From: Spirillospora albida
GTDB taxonomy: Bacteria; Actinomycetota; Actinomycetes; Streptosporangiales; Streptosporangiaceae
Direction: 5' to 3'
Length of the DNA stretch: 64,000 nt
NCBI RefSeq assembly: GCF_000718255.1
Contig: NZ_JOFJ01000015.1
Coordinates: 1 to 64,000 of the forward strand
The stretch's first letter is position 1. Each line of letters begins with the position of its first letter. The notes beneath the pieces are model-generated. The model was given only the letters and a program-made list of their open reading frames with translations. It had not been told where the DNA came from and did not search any database. Shown here one piece after another: positions 49,436 through 59,051 of the stretch. A program made the translations under genes and the position numbers.

Positions 49436-51523
49436 TCAGCGCGTCAGGTTCGACTTGAGCCACTCCACCTGGAGGTGCAGCAGGTTCTCCGCGACGATCT
49501 CCTGCGGCGTCATGTGGGTGACGCCGGACAGCGGCAGCACCGTGTGCGGGCGCCCGGCGGCCAGCAGCGCCGACGACAGGCGCAGCGTGTGCGCGGCGAC
49601 CACGTTGTCGTCGGCCAGGCCGTGGATGAGCAGCATCGGGCGCTTCAGCTCGCCGGCCTTCCCGAGCAGGGAGTTCGCCGTGTAGTTCTCCGGCTCCTCG
49701 TCGGGGTGGCCGAGGTACCGCTCGGTGTAGTGCGTGTCGTACAGCCGCCAGTCGGTGACGGGCGCGCCCGCGATGCCGGCGTGGAACACGTCGGGGCGGT
49801 GCAGGACGGCCAGGCCGGCGAGCCAGCCGCCGAACGACCAGCCGCGGATGCCGACCCGGTCGAGGTCGAGGGCGCCGGGGTGCCGCCGCGCCGCCTCGGT
49901 CAGCGCGGTGATCTGGTCGTCCAGCACCGGCCCGACGAAGTCGCCGCGGACCTCCCGCTCGAACGCGGGGCCGCGCCCGGGGGTGCCGCGGCCGTCCGCG
50001 ATGACGACGGCGAAGCCCTGGTCGGCGAGCCACTGCGCCTCGCAGTAGGCGCGCTGGACGGCGACGACCCGCTGGGCGTGCGGCCCGCCGTAGGGGTCGA
50101 GCAGGACGGGCAGCCGCCCGTGCTCGGGCACCCACCCGGTCGGCAGCAGCAGCGCGGTGCGGATCTCACGGTCGCCCGCCGTGAACAGCTCCACCTTCGG
50201 GGTGATGACCGGCGTCTCGGCGAACGAGGCGACCGGGCGCACGGCGTTCGCCGTGCGGACCTCGACCTCGGTGCCGGGACGGTCGAGCCGCGCCCCGCTG
50301 ACGACGGTGACGCCGCCGGAGCGGACGGCGCCGAACGAGCCCCGCCCCTCCGTCAGCCGCTCGACCGCGTCCTTCCCGCCGTCGTACAGGTAGACGTGCG
50401 TCTCGACCGGGTCCTCGGAGGCGGTGAACAGGATCGTGTCGCCCTCGACGCCCAGCACCGCCCGGACCTGCAGCCCGCCGGGGGTGACGGGCGTCCCCGC
50501 GACGGTGATCCGCCGGGTGTCGGTCCCGGCGTCCTCGGTGATCCAGACGAGGTCGCCGGCGCCGGTCCGCGCGGGCAGCCCCGGGACGATCTCCGTCCAG
50601 ACCGGGTCGTGCTCGGTGTGCAGCAGCGACGTCGCGCCGTTGGACGGGTCGACCGTCAGGACCCGCTGCGCGCGCTGGTCGCGCGGCTGCACGACGATCA
50701 GCAGGCCGTGCCGGTCCCAGGAGACGGCGTTGACGTACGGGAACTCGCCCCGGTCCCACGCGACGCCGGTGCGCCGCCCGTCGACCTTCAGCAGGACGAG
50801 CGACACCATCGCGTTCGGGGTTCCCGCGGCCGGATAGGCGACCTCGGTGGCGGGCCGGTCCGGGTTGGCGGGGTCGGCGATGTGCCAGCGCTGCACCGGG
50901 GTCTCGTCGACGCGGGCGGCCAGCAGCGTCCCCCCGTCCGGCGACCACCAGTAGCCGCGCATCCGGCCCATCTCCTCGGCCGCGATGAACTCCGCGAGGC
51001 CGTAGGAGATCTGGTCGCTCTCCGGCTGGACGAGCGCCCGGTCGTCGGTGCCGTCGATCTCGATGATCCGCAGCGTCCGGCCCGACACGTACGCGACGCG
51101 CCGCCCCGCCGGGTCGAGGCGCGGATCGAACACCGGGCCCCGCGCCGGCAGCTCGCGGACGGTCCCGGCGCCGAGGTCGGCCGCGTACAGGCGTCCCGCG
51201 AGGGTGAACACGGCCTGCCGCAGCTCGCGGTCGGCCGCGTAGCCGACGATGCCGCCGGCCTGCTCGCGGGCCCGCTCCCGGCGCGCCCGCTCCTCGGGCG
51301 GCAGGTCCTCCTCGCCGGGGACGGCGAGGGCCGCCGGGTCGGCGACGCACGTCTCCTCGCCGGTGCCGGTGTCCAGCGTCCACAGGCAGGTCACCGGGTC
51401 GTCGCCCGCCCTGGTGCGCAGGAACGCCGCCCGGGACCCGTCCGGCGCGATCTGGAACGCGCGCGGTACGCCGAGGGTGAACCGGCGGGTCCGTGCGCTC
51501 TGCCGTGGATAGCTGATGCTCAT
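49436..51523 (-). CDS. S9-family (dipeptidyl peptidase IV-like) serine peptidase
   Basis: A protein of 695 residues without a signal peptide, so probably cytoplasmic. An N-terminal beta propeller (about 20-440) contains EEMGR, the Glu motif that binds the substrate amino end in DPP IV enzymes. The C-terminal alpha/beta hydrolase has GWSFGG (Ser563), HGLADDNV (Asp) and SGVTHMT (His). Length and motif order fit the family. It likely removes dipeptides from peptides. Confidence 0.9.
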   Translation of the reverse strand: MSISYPRQSARTRRFTLGVPRAFQIAPDGSRAAFLRTRAGDDPVTCLWTLDTGTGEETCVADPAALAVPGEEDLPPEERARRERAREQAGGIVGYAADRELRQAVFTLAGRLYAADLGAGTVRELPARGPVFDPRLDPAGRRVAYVSGRTLRIIEIDGTDDRALVQPESDQISYGLAEFIAAEEMGRMRGYWWSPDGGTLLAARVDETPVQRWHIADPANPDRPATEVAYPAAGTPNAMVSLVLLKVDGRRTGVAWDRGEFPYVNAVSWDRHGLLIVVQPRDQRAQRVLTVDPSNGATSLLHTEHDPVWTEIVPGLPARTGAGDLVWITEDAGTDTRRITVAGTPVTPGGLQVRAVLGVEGDTILFTASEDPVETHVYLYDGGKDAVERLTEGRGSFGAVRSGGVTVVSGARLDRPGTEVEVRTANAVRPVASFAETPVITPKVELFTAGDREIRTALLLPTGWVPEHGRLPVLLDPYGGPHAQRVVAVQRAYCEAQWLADQGFAVVIADGRGTPGRGPAFEREVRGDFVGPVLDDQITALTEAARRHPGALDLDRVGIRGWSFGGWLAGLAVLHRPDVFHAGIAGAPVTDWRLYDTHYTERYLGHPDEEPENYTANSLLGKAGELKRPMLLIHGLADDNVVAAHTLRLSSALLAAGRPHTVLPLSGVTHMTPQEIVAENLLHLQVEWLKSNLTR

Positions 51524-51775
51524 GGCATCCGAGTCTGCCAGGCGGGAGGGACGGCGGCGCCCCGCCCGGCCGACTCGCCCGCCCGACTCGCGCCGCCGGC
51601 TCGCCCCGACGGGACGGGCCGTCCGGCCCTATGATCACGGGTCGTCCCCTCGCGGGCGGGAATGCCCCTTACCCGGACGTCCCCTCGCGTAAGCTCGAAG
51701 CTTCGCCGAAGCGTGAGAGTCGCCGGAAACATCAGAGTCGCCAGCGCGTCGGGCGCGGCGCCGAAGGAGTGGTCC

Positions 51776-53230
51776 ATGCCGGAGCTGCAGCCGGGAGATC
51801 CCCGGCGGCTGGGCTCGTACGAGATCGTCGAACGGCTCGGGGAGGGCGGCCAGGGGGTCGTCTACGCGGGTGTCGACGCCTCCGGGAACAAGGCCGCCAT
51901 CAAGCTGCTGCGCGCCGACCTGGCCGGGGACGCCTCGGCCCGCAACCGGTTCGTCCGGGAGGCGCAGGCCGCCAAGCAGGTCGCGCGGTTCTGCACCGCG
52001 CAGGTGCTGGAGGCCGACGTCGCGGGCGACCAGCCCTACATCGCCAGCGAGTACGTGCCGGGCCCGTCGCTGTACGCGCAGATCAGGCAGAGCGGCCCGA
52101 TCACCGGTGCCGCGCTGGACCGCCTCGCGATCGGCACCGCGACCGCGCTGGTCGCGATCCACCAGGCCGGGATCGTGCACCGCGACTTCAAGCCGCACAA
52201 CGTGATCATGGCGCCGGACGGGCCGCGCGTCATCGACTTCGGTATCGCGCGCGCCCTCGACACCGGGCAGACCGCCGCGACGAAGGCGATCGGCACCCCG
52301 TCCTACATGGCCCCGGAGCAGGTGGCGGGCGCGACGCTCACCGAGGCCGTGGACGTGTGGGCGTGGGCGACCACGATGGTGTTCGCCGCCACCGGGCGGC
52401 CACCCTTCGGCGACGACACCGTCGTCGCGGTGATCAACCGGGTGATGCACGAGCCGCCGTCGCTGCACGGCGTGCCCGCCGACATGCAGCAGATGATCGC
52501 GGCGTGCCTGGCGAAGGAGCCGGAGCGGCGGCCCACCGCGCAGCAGCTGATGATGGCGCTGATCGGCTCCGGCCCTGGCGGCCCGCCCCGGATGGACGAC
52601 CCGGCGCAGGCCACGTCGCTCCTCGCGGAGGGGTCGACCCTGGCCGCGGGTGCCGCCATCCCCGGCATGATGCCCGACGCCTACGGCACCGGCGCCCGGC
52701 AGGCGGGGGCGACGCAGCCCGCCGGCGCGACGCGGCGGGTGTCGCCCGCGGAGTTCACCGGCGCGCTCCCGCCCGTCCAGCAGCCGCCCTACGGCGGCGG
52801 CCCGGCCCGGCGCGGAGGCTACGACGACTTCGAGCCCGACCGCCCGTCCCGGATGCCGGTGATCGCGGCCGTCGCGGCGATCGCGGTGCTGGCGCTCGTC
52901 GTCGGCATCTTCATGGCGACGCGCGGGGACAAGACGCCGGAGACCCCGACGTCGCCGACGTGGAATTCCTCGGACACGGGCACGGAGGGCACGCCGTCCG
53001 ACGAGCCGACCACCGAGGACACGCCGACCCGCACCCGCACCCGCACGCCCACCCAGCGGCCAACGACCACCCGGCCGTCGACCGCGCCCACCACCGAGAC
53101 CCCGCCGACCAGCGAACCGCCCCCGACCTCGGACGAGCCGACCACGGGCGCGCCCACCACGGGCGGTGGCGGCGGCACCACCGGCGGTCCCGGCGCCGGC
53201 GGCGGCGGTGGCCCGGGCGAGGGCGACTGA
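51776..53230 (+). CDS. membrane Ser/Thr protein kinase
   Basis: A protein of 484 residues. The kinase domain (about 12-265) has GEGGQGVVY, AIKLL (Lys), HRDFKPHN, DFGIAR and GTPSYMAPE. It is followed by a low-complexity linker, one helix (about 360-380) and an outer tail rich in Thr/Pro/Ser with a Gly-rich end, with no PASTA repeats. The ATG at 51776 has AAGGAG upstream; longer frames start in a region without a ribosome site. Substrates unknown. Confidence 0.9.
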   Translation: MPELQPGDPRRLGSYEIVERLGEGGQGVVYAGVDASGNKAAIKLLRADLAGDASARNRFVREAQAAKQVARFCTAQVLEADVAGDQPYIASEYVPGPSLYAQIRQSGPITGAALDRLAIGTATALVAIHQAGIVHRDFKPHNVIMAPDGPRVIDFGIARALDTGQTAATKAIGTPSYMAPEQVAGATLTEAVDVWAWATTMVFAATGRPPFGDDTVVAVINRVMHEPPSLHGVPADMQQMIAACLAKEPERRPTAQQLMMALIGSGPGGPPRMDDPAQATSLLAEGSTLAAGAAIPGMMPDAYGTGARQAGATQPAGATRRVSPAEFTGALPPVQQPPYGGGPARRGGYDDFEPDRPSRMPVIAAVAAIAVLALVVGIFMATRGDKTPETPTSPTWNSSDTGTEGTPSDEPTTEDTPTRTRTRTPTQRPTTTRPSTAPTTETPPTSEPPPTSDEPTTGAPTTGGGGGTTGGPGAGGGGGPGEGD

Positions 53231-53298
53231 GGGCGGCCGAGCGCGGCGGGCAGGGCGGTCTTCGCCGCCACTCCGGCGGCTGAGTAGGCTCCTTCACT

Positions 53299-54201
53299 AT
53301 GAAGGAGCCGAGGATCCTGTTCGTCCACGCCCATCCGGACGACGAGTCCATCGGGACCGGGGCGGTCATGGCCAAGTACGCCGCCGAGGGCGCCCACGTC
53401 TGTCTCGTCACCTGCACGCTCGGCGAGGAGGGCGAGGTCGTCCCGGCGGAGCTGCGCCACCTGGCGTCCGACAAGGAGGACCGGCTCGGCGAGTACCGCA
53501 TCGGGGAGCTCGCGGAGGCGTGCGCCGCGCTCGGCGTCACCGACCACCGGTTCCTCGGCGGCCCCGGCCGCTGGCGCGACTCCGGCATGATGGGCGCCCC
53601 CACGAACGACGACCCGCGCTGCTTCTGGCAGGCCGACGTGGACGAGGCCGCCGCCGCGCTCGCAGAGGTGATCCGCGAGGTCCGGCCGCAGGTGATCGTC
53701 ACCTATGACGAGCGCGGCAACTACGGGCATCCCGACCACATCCAGGCGCACCGCGTCGCGTGGCGGGCGTTCGAGCTGGCCGCCGACCCCGGGTTCGCCG
53801 GCGAGGGGGCCGAGCCGTGGCGGGCCGCGAAGTTCTACTCGTACTGCACCCCCCGCACCGTCCTCGCACGCGCGATCGCGGTGATGCGGGAGGCGCGGCT
53901 GCCGTTCGCGCGGGTCGCCGGGCTGGACGAGCTCGGCACCGGCGTCGCCGACGGCGACGTCACGACGATGGTGGACGCCCGCGCGCACCTGCCCGCCAAG
54001 CTCGCCGCGCTCCGTGCCCACCGGACCCAGCTGACGGTGGCGCCGGAGGAGGTCGGCCCGTTCTTCGCGCTGTCGAACAATCTCGGCCAGCAGGCGTTCG
54101 GCACCGAGTACTTCATCCTGAAGGAGGGCGAGCCGGGCCCGCCCGGCCCCGGCCGCCGCGAGACCGACCTGTTCGCCGGGCTGCCGGTGGTCCGCGCCTG
54201 A
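53299..54201 (+). CDS. mshB: N-acetylglucosaminyl-inositol deacetylase MshB
   Basis: A protein of 300 residues of the LmbE/PIG-L family. HAHPDDE at the N-terminus (His12, Asp15) and GHPDH (His144) are the zinc site; the C-terminal half matches MshB. It removes the acetyl group from GlcNAc-inositol, the second stage of mycothiol synthesis. The ATG comes eight bases after TAGGCT (53285-53290). It is followed by a small membrane protein gene. Confidence 0.9.
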   Translation: MKEPRILFVHAHPDDESIGTGAVMAKYAAEGAHVCLVTCTLGEEGEVVPAELRHLASDKEDRLGEYRIGELAEACAALGVTDHRFLGGPGRWRDSGMMGAPTNDDPRCFWQADVDEAAAALAEVIREVRPQVIVTYDERGNYGHPDHIQAHRVAWRAFELAADPGFAGEGAEPWRAAKFYSYCTPRTVLARAIAVMREARLPFARVAGLDELGTGVADGDVTTMVDARAHLPAKLAALRAHRTQLTVAPEEVGPFFALSNNLGQQAFGTEYFILKEGEPGPPGPGRRETDLFAGLPVVRA

Positions 54202-54222
54202 CCCCTGGATACCCTGACGTTC

Positions 54223-54699
54223 GTGGACAAGGACGACGAGGCCCCCCTCGCGCGATCAGCGGCCCCCCCGCCGGCGCCCGAGCCGGCCGGTGCGGACGGG
54301 ACGCTCGACGCGTTCGTCTCCGGCGCGGCGTACGCGGTGCTGGCGCTGCTCGGGTCCGTCGTCGCGCTGCTCGGGTCGTTCTGCATCGGCTGGACGGTCG
54401 CCGGCGTGCCGGCCGCCGCGATCGCGGCGGTCGTGGTCGTGTTCGGGCTGGTCAGGGCGGCCGGGTGGGGGATGGGCGGACGGCTCGGCGCGCTGATCCC
54501 CGCGGTGGTGTGGGGCCTTGTGGTGTTCGTCATGTCGATGCGGCGGCCGGAGGGCGACCTGGTCGTCCCCGCGACGGTCGCCGGATACATCTACATCATC
54601 GGCGGGATGGTCGCCGCGGTCATCGGGGTCGCGCGGGTGCCGTCGGCGCGTCCGTCCGGGGAGTGGCTGACCGGCCGCGCGGCACGTCCCCGTGGCTGA
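54223..54699 (+). CDS. small four-helix membrane protein next to mshB
   Basis: A protein of 158 residues with an acidic Pro-rich head, then four helices (about 32-57, 60-82, 88-103, 112-132) and a basic tail. I recall a similar gene beside mshB in other actinobacteria (DUF6113-like, not verified). GTG 54223 lies seven bases after TACCCT (54210-54215), suggesting leaderless translation. No function can be given. Confidence 0.6.
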   Translation: MDKDDEAPLARSAAPPPAPEPAGADGTLDAFVSGAAYAVLALLGSVVALLGSFCIGWTVAGVPAAAIAAVVVVFGLVRAAGWGMGGRLGALIPAVVWGLVVFVMSMRRPEGDLVVPATVAGYIYIIGGMVAAVIGVARVPSARPSGEWLTGRAARPRG

Positions 54700-55225
54700 G
54701 CGCACCCGATCGGGCGAAGCGGTGGACGACGAAGCGGTGGAGCTGCGGCGGGCGGCGTTCCGGCGGGCGGTGGGCCGGTTCGCGACGGGCGTCGCGATCG
54801 TGACGACGGTCGTGGACGGCACCGACCACGCGATGACCGTGAACGCGTTCACGTCCGTGTCGCTCGATCCGCTGCTCGTGCTCGTCTGCGTGGAGAAGGT
54901 CGCCCGGTTCCACGAGTGGGTCGTGGACGCGGGGCAGTGGGCGGTGTCGGTCCTGCCGGACCACATGCGGGACGCGTCGCAGTGGTTCGCGACGCGGGGC
55001 CGGATGCTGGACGGGCAGCTCCAGGGCTGGGACCACGTCCGGGGCCCGGTGACCGGCGCCCCGGTCTTCGCGGGCGCGGTCGCCGCGCTGGAGTGCCGGA
55101 CCACCGCCGTCCACGACGGCGGTGACCACAGCATCATCGTCGGCGAGGTCGTCTCGCTGGACGTCCCGGACGCGTGCGCCCCTCCGCTGCTGTTCTACGA
55201 GGGCCGCTACCGGGAGCTGGCCTGA
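54692..55225 (+). CDS. flavin reductase-like protein
   Basis: A protein of 177 residues of the FMN-binding split-barrel flavin reductase family: FRRAVGRFATGVAIVTT, MTVNAFTSVSLDPLLVLVCV, FAVSVL-like AVSVLPDH and HSIIVGEVVSL. Such proteins reduce flavin for a monooxygenase partner, none of which is adjacent. The GTG start overlaps the previous gene by eight bases. Confidence 0.85.
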   Translation: MAERTRSGEAVDDEAVELRRAAFRRAVGRFATGVAIVTTVVDGTDHAMTVNAFTSVSLDPLLVLVCVEKVARFHEWVVDAGQWAVSVLPDHMRDASQWFATRGRMLDGQLQGWDHVRGPVTGAPVFAGAVAALECRTTAVHDGGDHSIIVGEVVSLDVPDACAPPLLFYEGRYRELA

Positions 55226-55247
55226 CCCGGCCCCGGTCCCGCCGAAC

Positions 55248-56861
55248 TCAGCCGGGCAGCCCCGCCGTCTCGGGCGGAGTGCCCGTGGGGGCCTTGGCGG
55301 TGTACCTCCGGACGCCGAGGCAGGCCGCCGCGGCGCACAGGATCACCACGAGCGGCAGCGCCAGCGTCGGCTTCATGGCGTGGACGAACCCGTGCGCGTA
55401 CACCTGCGCGGCGAGGTCCTGGACGCGCTCCGCCACGTCCCTCGGAACACCGGGCGGCACCTGACTGCCCGCGCCGGGATGCCGCCCGCCGACCTCGAGG
55501 CCGCCCTCGGCCGCGCCGGCGAAGCCCTCGGTGAATCCGGGCCGCAGGTCCGGAGGGAGCGCGCCGGAGCGCCGCGCCGCCTCGTCCTCCAGCGCCGCCG
55601 CGAGCCGGTTCTGCAGGACGGCGCCGACGGCCGCGCTGCCCAGCACGGACCCGACCTGCCGGATCGTGGTGTTCACCCCGGACGCGGCGCCCGCGAGCCG
55701 GGGCGGGACGTACCGGGTCGCCTCCGTCGCCATCGGCGCGAACACGCAGCCCATCCCGAACCCCATGAGGACGAACGGCGCCATGAAGGCGGGCCAGCCC
55801 GTCCCGACTTCGGCGAGGAGCAGGATCCACAGGGTGGAGAGGCCGTAGGCGGTGAGGCCCGCCATGAGGATGAACCTGCCGCCGATGCGGTCGGAGAGCC
55901 GGCCCGCCCCGAGCGCGACGAACATCGACACCAGCGACGACGGCGCGAACACCAGGCCGGCCTTGAGGGCGCTGAACCCGAGCACCGACTGGAAGTAGAT
56001 GGTCATCGGCAGGAAGACGCCCATCATCCCGACCGACACGGCCGCGCCGACCCCGTTCAGGATCGTGAAGTTGCGGTCGCGGAACAGCGAGAACGGGACG
56101 AGCGGCTCCCCGTCCTGCTGCGTCCGCTGGTAGAGGAGGAAGACGGCGGTGAGGACGCATCCGGCGGCGACGAGCGCCCAGATCGCCGCGTTCCAGTCGT
56201 ATTTCTGGCCCTCGGTGAGCGCGAACGTCAGGCAGAACAGCGCGGCGGACGCGAGCAGCACGCCGCGCACGTCGAAGCGGTGCCGGACGGCGCGGGTGTG
56301 CGGCGGCAGGACCGGGACGGCCATGACCAGCACCAGGATCCCGATCGGCAGGTTCACGAAGAAGATCCAGCGCCAGTCGAGGGTGGTGACGAGCAGCCCG
56401 CCGACCGTCGGGCCGGCGACCGTGGACACCCCGGCGACCGCGCCCCACACGCCGAGCGCGGCGCCGCGCCGCTCCGCCGGGAACACCTCGATGATGAGCG
56501 ACATGGTCTGCGGCATCAGCAGCGCCGCGCCGAGCCCCTGGACGGCGCGGGCGGCGATCAGCTGGGCCGGGTCCTGCGCGATCCCGCACGCGAGGCTCGC
56601 CAGGGTGAACACCGCGACCCCAGCGATGAACAGGTTCTTCTTGCCCCACAGGTCGCCGAGCCGGCCGGCGGTGATCAGCAGGACGGCCAGCACCAGGACG
56701 TAGGCGTTGACGACCCACAGCACCTGGTCCAGCGAGGCGTCCAGCCTGTCGATCATGCTCGGGATGGCGATGTTGACGATCGTCAGGTCGAGCAGCGTCA
56801 TGAAGAAGCCGAGGGACAGCGTGAGCAGGATCGCCCACGGATTGCCGCGCCAGCGGTTCAT
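55248..56861 (-). CDS. DHA2-family (EmrB/QacA-like) drug efflux transporter
   Basis: A protein of 537 residues with about fourteen helices. The family motifs are visible: LDLTIVNIAIP (helix 1), GRLGDLWGKKNLF (motif A), QGLGAALLMPQTMSLI and GPTVGGLL (motif C). A long loop before the last helix is Gly/Pro-rich. It exports hydrophobic compounds using protons. It overlaps the PadR gene by ATGA, so the two are one operon. Confidence 0.9.
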   Translation of the reverse strand: MNRWRGNPWAILLTLSLGFFMTLLDLTIVNIAIPSMIDRLDASLDQVLWVVNAYVLVLAVLLITAGRLGDLWGKKNLFIAGVAVFTLASLACGIAQDPAQLIAARAVQGLGAALLMPQTMSLIIEVFPAERRGAALGVWGAVAGVSTVAGPTVGGLLVTTLDWRWIFFVNLPIGILVLVMAVPVLPPHTRAVRHRFDVRGVLLASAALFCLTFALTEGQKYDWNAAIWALVAAGCVLTAVFLLYQRTQQDGEPLVPFSLFRDRNFTILNGVGAAVSVGMMGVFLPMTIYFQSVLGFSALKAGLVFAPSSLVSMFVALGAGRLSDRIGGRFILMAGLTAYGLSTLWILLLAEVGTGWPAFMAPFVLMGFGMGCVFAPMATEATRYVPPRLAGAASGVNTTIRQVGSVLGSAAVGAVLQNRLAAALEDEAARRSGALPPDLRPGFTEGFAGAAEGGLEVGGRHPGAGSQVPPGVPRDVAERVQDLAAQVYAHGFVHAMKPTLALPLVVILCAAAACLGVRRYTAKAPTGTPPETAGLPG

Positions 56862-57472
56862 GTGGTGGTCCCCGTTTCCGTGTCGTGGGGGCGCATCGGG
56901 CAGGGCGCCTCGTCCCGCCAGGTGAGCCGGCCCGAGGTGAGGTCGTCCGCGAGGGCCTCGACGAAGCCGAGCTCCGCCTGGATCTGGATGATCGACCATT
57001 CCTGGTCGAGGAGCTTGTGGCGTTCGACGCCGCGCTCGCGGAGGGTCTGGTTGATCGTCCGCAGCCCGGCGAGGCGCGCCGCCAGCCCGACCACCCGCTT
57101 GCGGAGCTGGCGGGCCGCCTCCGCCTCGGGCAGCAGGTTGACGAACGCGAGCGCCGTGCCGAAGAGGGGGAACTCCTCGCCGGGTCGGGCGAGGAGCTCG
57201 GCGAGCCGCATCCGCGCGGCGTCGCGTCCGGCGGTGGTGACGGCGTAGACGGTGCGCTCCGGGCGCCGGCCCTCGCGGCTGGTCTCCAGCGGCTCGATGA
57301 GCGCGGCGGAGGCGAGCCGCTCGACGGAGTGGTACAGCGACCCGTGGGTGACCTTGACGGCGCTGTCGTAGTGGTGGTCGCGGATGCGCTGCTGCATCTC
57401 GTAGGGGTGCATGGGGGCGTCGCACAGCATGCGCAGGACGGTCAGCGCGAGCGGTGTGAGCGGTCGTGACAT
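56858..57472 (-). CDS. PadR-family repressor of the efflux pump
   Basis: A protein of 204 residues. A winged-helix N-terminus (LTPLALTVLRMLCDAPMHPYEMQQRI, VTHGSLYHSVERL, GRRPERTVYAVT) is followed by a helical dimer domain. It is encoded first in the operon with the DHA2 pump, and a palindrome lies just upstream, so autoregulation with drug-induced release is likely. Confidence 0.9.
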   Translation of the reverse strand: MSRPLTPLALTVLRMLCDAPMHPYEMQQRIRDHHYDSAVKVTHGSLYHSVERLASAALIEPLETSREGRRPERTVYAVTTAGRDAARMRLAELLARPGEEFPLFGTALAFVNLLPEAEAARQLRKRVVGLAARLAGLRTINQTLRERGVERHKLLDQEWSIIQIQAELGFVEALADDLTSGRLTWRDEAPCPMRPHDTETGTTT

Positions 57473-57498
57473 GACGGACTCGTCCGATGGTCGACATT

Positions 57499-57520
57499 GA
57501 TTAGTCCACTTAGACTAATC
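57499..57520. promoter_or_regulatory. PadR operator palindrome
   Basis: GATTAGTC (57499-57506), spacer CACTTA, GACTAATC (57513-57520): a perfect 8-bp inverted repeat, AT-rich against the local background, 27 bases upstream of the PadR start. Confidence 0.7.
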
Positions 57521-57569
57521 CGCTCAGAGGGATCATGTCGAGCCATGGAGAGACGCCCGGAGGAACGCA

Positions 57570-57604
57570 GAAGCCCGGCGAACCGCGGGGGCTCGCCGGG
57601 CTTC
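57570..57604. terminator. terminator hairpin after rocD
   Basis: GAAGCCCGGCGA (57570-57581) pairs exactly with TCGCCGGGCTTC (57593-57604), loop of 11 bases. It lies about 70 bases beyond the stop of the minus-strand aminotransferase. Confidence 0.65.
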
Positions 57605-57674
57605 GGGCGGGAAGGGCGGCGGCGGGCGCCGTTGACCGGCGCCGCCCGTCCCCGCTCGCGGACCCGCGATCGGG

Positions 57675-58868
57675 TCAGCCCTTCAGGGCGATCTCCAGCT
57701 GGTCGAGCGCCCAGTCCAGGTCGCCCAAAGAGATGATCAGCGGCGGTGCCAGCCGGATCGTCGTCTCGTGCGTCTCCTTCGCCAGGACGCCGAGGTCCAT
57801 GAGCCGCTCGCTCACCGGACGCGCCTCGCCGTGCAGCTCGACGCCCGCCCACAGCCCGCGCCCCCGCACCTCGCGCACCAGGTCGACGGGCAGTGCGCCG
57901 AGCCGCTCGTGCATGTGCGCGCCGAGCGTCCGGGACCGCTCCTGGAACTCGCCGGTCCGCAGCATCGCGATGACCTCGCGGGCGATCGCGCAGGCGAGGG
58001 GGTTGCCGCCGAACGTCGAGCCGTGCTGGCCGGGCTTGAAGACGCCGAGCACCCCGGTGTCCGCGACGACCGCCGACACCGGCATGATCCCGCCGCCGAG
58101 CGCCTTGCCCAGCAGGTAGATGTCGGGGACGACGTTCTCGTGCTCGACCGCGAACGTGGTGCCCGTGCGGCCGAGACCGGACTGGATCTCGTCCGCGATC
58201 ATGAGGGCGCCGTGCGCGGTGCACAGCTCCCGCACCCGCGCCAGGAAGCCGCTCGGCGGGACGTTCACGCCGGCCTCGCCCTGGATCGGCTCGATCAGCA
58301 CACCGACGGTGTTGGCGTCCATCGCGGCCTCCAGCGCCGCGACGTCGCCGTACGGGACGGTGCGGAACCCCGGCGTGTAGGGGCCGTAGGACTCCTTCGC
58401 GTCCGGGTCCGTGGAGAAGCTGATGATCGTCGTGGTGCGGCCGTGGAAGTTGCCCTCGAACGTGATGATGTTCGCCTGGTCCGCCGGGACGCCCTTGACC
58501 TCGTAGCCCCACTTGCGGGCGGTCTTCAGCGCGGTCTCGACGGCCTCGGCGCCGCTGTTCATCGGCAGGACCATGTCCTTGCCGCACAGCTCCGCCAGCT
58601 CGGTCACGAACGGGCCGAACTGGTCGTGGTCGAACGCCCGGCTGACCAGCGTGACCCGGTCGAGCTGCCGCCGCGCGGCCTCGACGAGCCGCGCGTTGCG
58701 GTGCCCGAAGTTCACCGCCGAGTACGCGGCGAGCATGTCGAGGTAGCGGCGCCCCTCCACATCGGTCAGCCACGCGCCGTCCGCCTCGGCGACCACGATC
58801 GGGAGCGGGTGGTAGTTGTGCGCGCTGTGGTCCTCGGACATCGCTCGCAGCCGGTCGGTGTTCGTCAC
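57675..58868 (-). CDS. rocD: ornithine aminotransferase
   Basis: A protein of 397 residues of class III PLP aminotransferases. Motifs are MNSGAEAVETALK, ADEIQSGLGRTG, the PLP lysine in LLGKALGGG and STFGGNPLAC. Among relatives it matches ornithine-oxo-acid transaminase in length and in the N-terminal SAHNYHPLPIVV segment. It makes glutamate semialdehyde from ornithine. It starts with GTG and diverges from an Lrp-type regulator gene. Confidence 0.85.
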   Translation of the reverse strand: MTNTDRLRAMSEDHSAHNYHPLPIVVAEADGAWLTDVEGRRYLDMLAAYSAVNFGHRNARLVEAARRQLDRVTLVSRAFDHDQFGPFVTELAELCGKDMVLPMNSGAEAVETALKTARKWGYEVKGVPADQANIITFEGNFHGRTTTIISFSTDPDAKESYGPYTPGFRTVPYGDVAALEAAMDANTVGVLIEPIQGEAGVNVPPSGFLARVRELCTAHGALMIADEIQSGLGRTGTTFAVEHENVVPDIYLLGKALGGGIMPVSAVVADTGVLGVFKPGQHGSTFGGNPLACAIAREVIAMLRTGEFQERSRTLGAHMHERLGALPVDLVREVRGRGLWAGVELHGEARPVSERLMDLGVLAKETHETTIRLAPPLIISLGDLDWALDQLEIALKG

Positions 58869-59051
58869 GACGCTCCTCTCGTGGTTCCACCCGGGCCGGT
58901 CGGGCCCGGGGCAACACTGGACGCCGGACGGCGTCCGGCATCCGGGGGGGGAGGGGTGGTCGGCAGGACGGGGTGGCCGCCGATCCGTTTCACAGCGTAA
59001 TCTCGGGATCTACCGTCGACCAATGACGAAAGTGTACTCGGGGGGTGTTGT

